DNA of 5,691 nt from Clostridiales bacterium (lineage in GTDB: Bacteria > Bacillota > Clostridia > Oscillospirales > QAMX01): NCBI GenBank assembly GCA_016285815.1, contig JAEERN010000185.1, forward strand, positions 1 through 5,691, written 5' to 3'. Positions 5,256-5,691 of this stretch are shown here, piece by piece. How positions within the stretch are numbered: position 1 is the stretch's first letter; every line of letters begins with the position of its first letter. The position numbers and the translations under genes are program-made. The notes beneath the pieces are model-generated. The model saw nothing but the letters and a program-made list of their open reading frames with translations. It made no database searches and was not told the DNA's origin.

Positions 5256-5691
5256 TCAGTCGCCGATGCGGCCGAGATAGCAGAGCGCGCTGTGGGGCGG
5301 AAGATCCCGCCCGAAGCAGGTCTTGACGGGGGGAAGCTCCTCCCCGGTGAAGACGTCGCGCAGATACAGCTTTTTCCCGGAGGAGGCGGCCAGGCCGATG
5401 CTTTCGGTCAGCAGGGCGCAGTAGCGGTCCCCGTCGCTGAGGTTGACCAGCGCGACGGCGATCTCGTTTCCGGTCAGCACCTTGGCCATGGCAAAATAGT
5501 CGCCCCAGTTGCCGCTGTAGCGCGCGACGAAGGGCGGGCGGCCCTCCTCGTCCTGATTGATGCGGATCAGGTCCCGGTTGGTGACCAGCTTCAGCGTGGC
5601 GTCGCTGACGGAGCGGACGTCGCACCCCAGCATCAGCGGGGCCGAGCTCATGCACCACAGCACGAACTCGGTGCGGTATTCGTCGTCCGTA
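5256..5691 (-). CDS. Partial GH27-type alpha-galactosidase, C-terminal 144 residues
   Basis: GH27 enzymes hydrolyse terminal alpha-1,6- and related galactose residues, for example in raffinose sugars and galactomannans. The frame is open to the right edge, so the start is missing. A GTG at 5663 and an ATG at 5651 are internal codons: the residues before them (TDDEYRTEFV) continue the family motif. The visible part begins with TDDEYRTEFVLWCMSSAPLM, then LGCD and TNRDLIRINQD. These match the conserved end of the GH27 barrel (slWamlaaPLmlgnD and LtNkevIainQD). The rest, from about residue 55, is the C-terminal beta-sandwich (WGDYFAMAKVL, IAVALVNLSDGD, LPPHSALCYL) ending at GRIGD. The catalytic aspartates should lie upstream, outside the window. 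The gene is convergent with the glycosidase operon. Whether it is secreted cannot be judged. Confidence 0.9.
   Translation of the reverse strand, partial: TDDEYRTEFVLWCMSSAPLMLGCDVRSVSDATLKLVTNRDLIRINQDEEGRPPFVARYSGNWGDYFAMAKVLTGNEIAVALVNLSDGDRYCALLTESIGLAASSGKKLYLRDVFTGEELPPVKTCFGRDLPPHSALCYLGRIGD

Noticed and set aside
5095..5280. Plus-strand 61-codon frame in the convergent gap
   Set aside because: It spans both hairpins and the end of the alpha-galactosidase gene and has no ribosome binding site or recognisable motif.
3634..5658. Open frame of 674 codons on the minus strand opposite the GlmU-like gene and beyond
   Set aside because: It overlaps a well-supported plus-strand gene, both terminators and the GH27 frame. 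Its composition is low in complexity and lacks any family motif.
5256..5663. A short stand-alone gene starting at GTG 5663 (minus strand)
   Set aside because: The frame continues to the window edge with TDDEYRTEF, which belongs to the GH27 motif, so the GTG is internal to a longer truncated gene.

Overview
The window is GC-rich bacterial DNA carrying carbohydrate-metabolism genes. Four coding regions are supported: the 3' end of an unidentified membrane protein (1-252, +), a complete GH92-family glycosidase (377-3670, +), a complete two-domain sugar-nucleotidyltransferase/left-handed beta-helix protein (3667-5040, +), and the 3' end of a GH27-type alpha-galactosidase (5256-5691, -, running off the right edge). 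The GGAGG-type ribosome binding sites, a near-consensus sigma-A/sigma-70 promoter and intrinsic terminators suggest a GC-rich Bacillota, such as a gut or rumen clostridium. That placement is a guess from signals, not phylogeny.

Layout. The membrane-protein tail ends at 252. The 124-base gap that follows holds a perfect 11-bp inverted repeat (306-335). It overlaps the -35 of a strong extended -10 promoter (316-345). The -10 hexamer TATAAT contains the ATG at 344, so that ATG cannot start translation on this promoter's own transcript. The ATG at 377, preceded by GAGGTG, is the better start and gives 1097 residues. The glycosidase stop and the next gene's start overlap as ATGA (3667-3670), with a strong ribosome binding site inside the end of the glycosidase gene. 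The two genes therefore form one translationally coupled operon. A T-tailed hairpin (5090-5130) closes it. A second long hairpin (5191-5233) lies just past the stop of the convergent alpha-galactosidase gene.

How the genes may work together (inference). The GH92 protein starts almost directly at its family N-terminal motif and has no signal peptide, so it probably works in the cytoplasm on imported mannosides or mannose-containing oligosaccharides. Its partner resembles the GlmU/archaeal GlmU-like architecture: NTP-transferase, then hexapeptide helix with a histidine in the acyltransferase position. Its sugar- and base-binding motifs are altered, so its substrate is unknown. The alpha-galactosidase next door fits a locus for plant or host glycan breakdown. 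The unusual part is the tight coupling of a glycan-degrading enzyme to a sugar-nucleotide-type enzyme under one apparently regulated promoter. No CRISPR array, tRNA, rRNA, insertion sequence or phage feature was seen.
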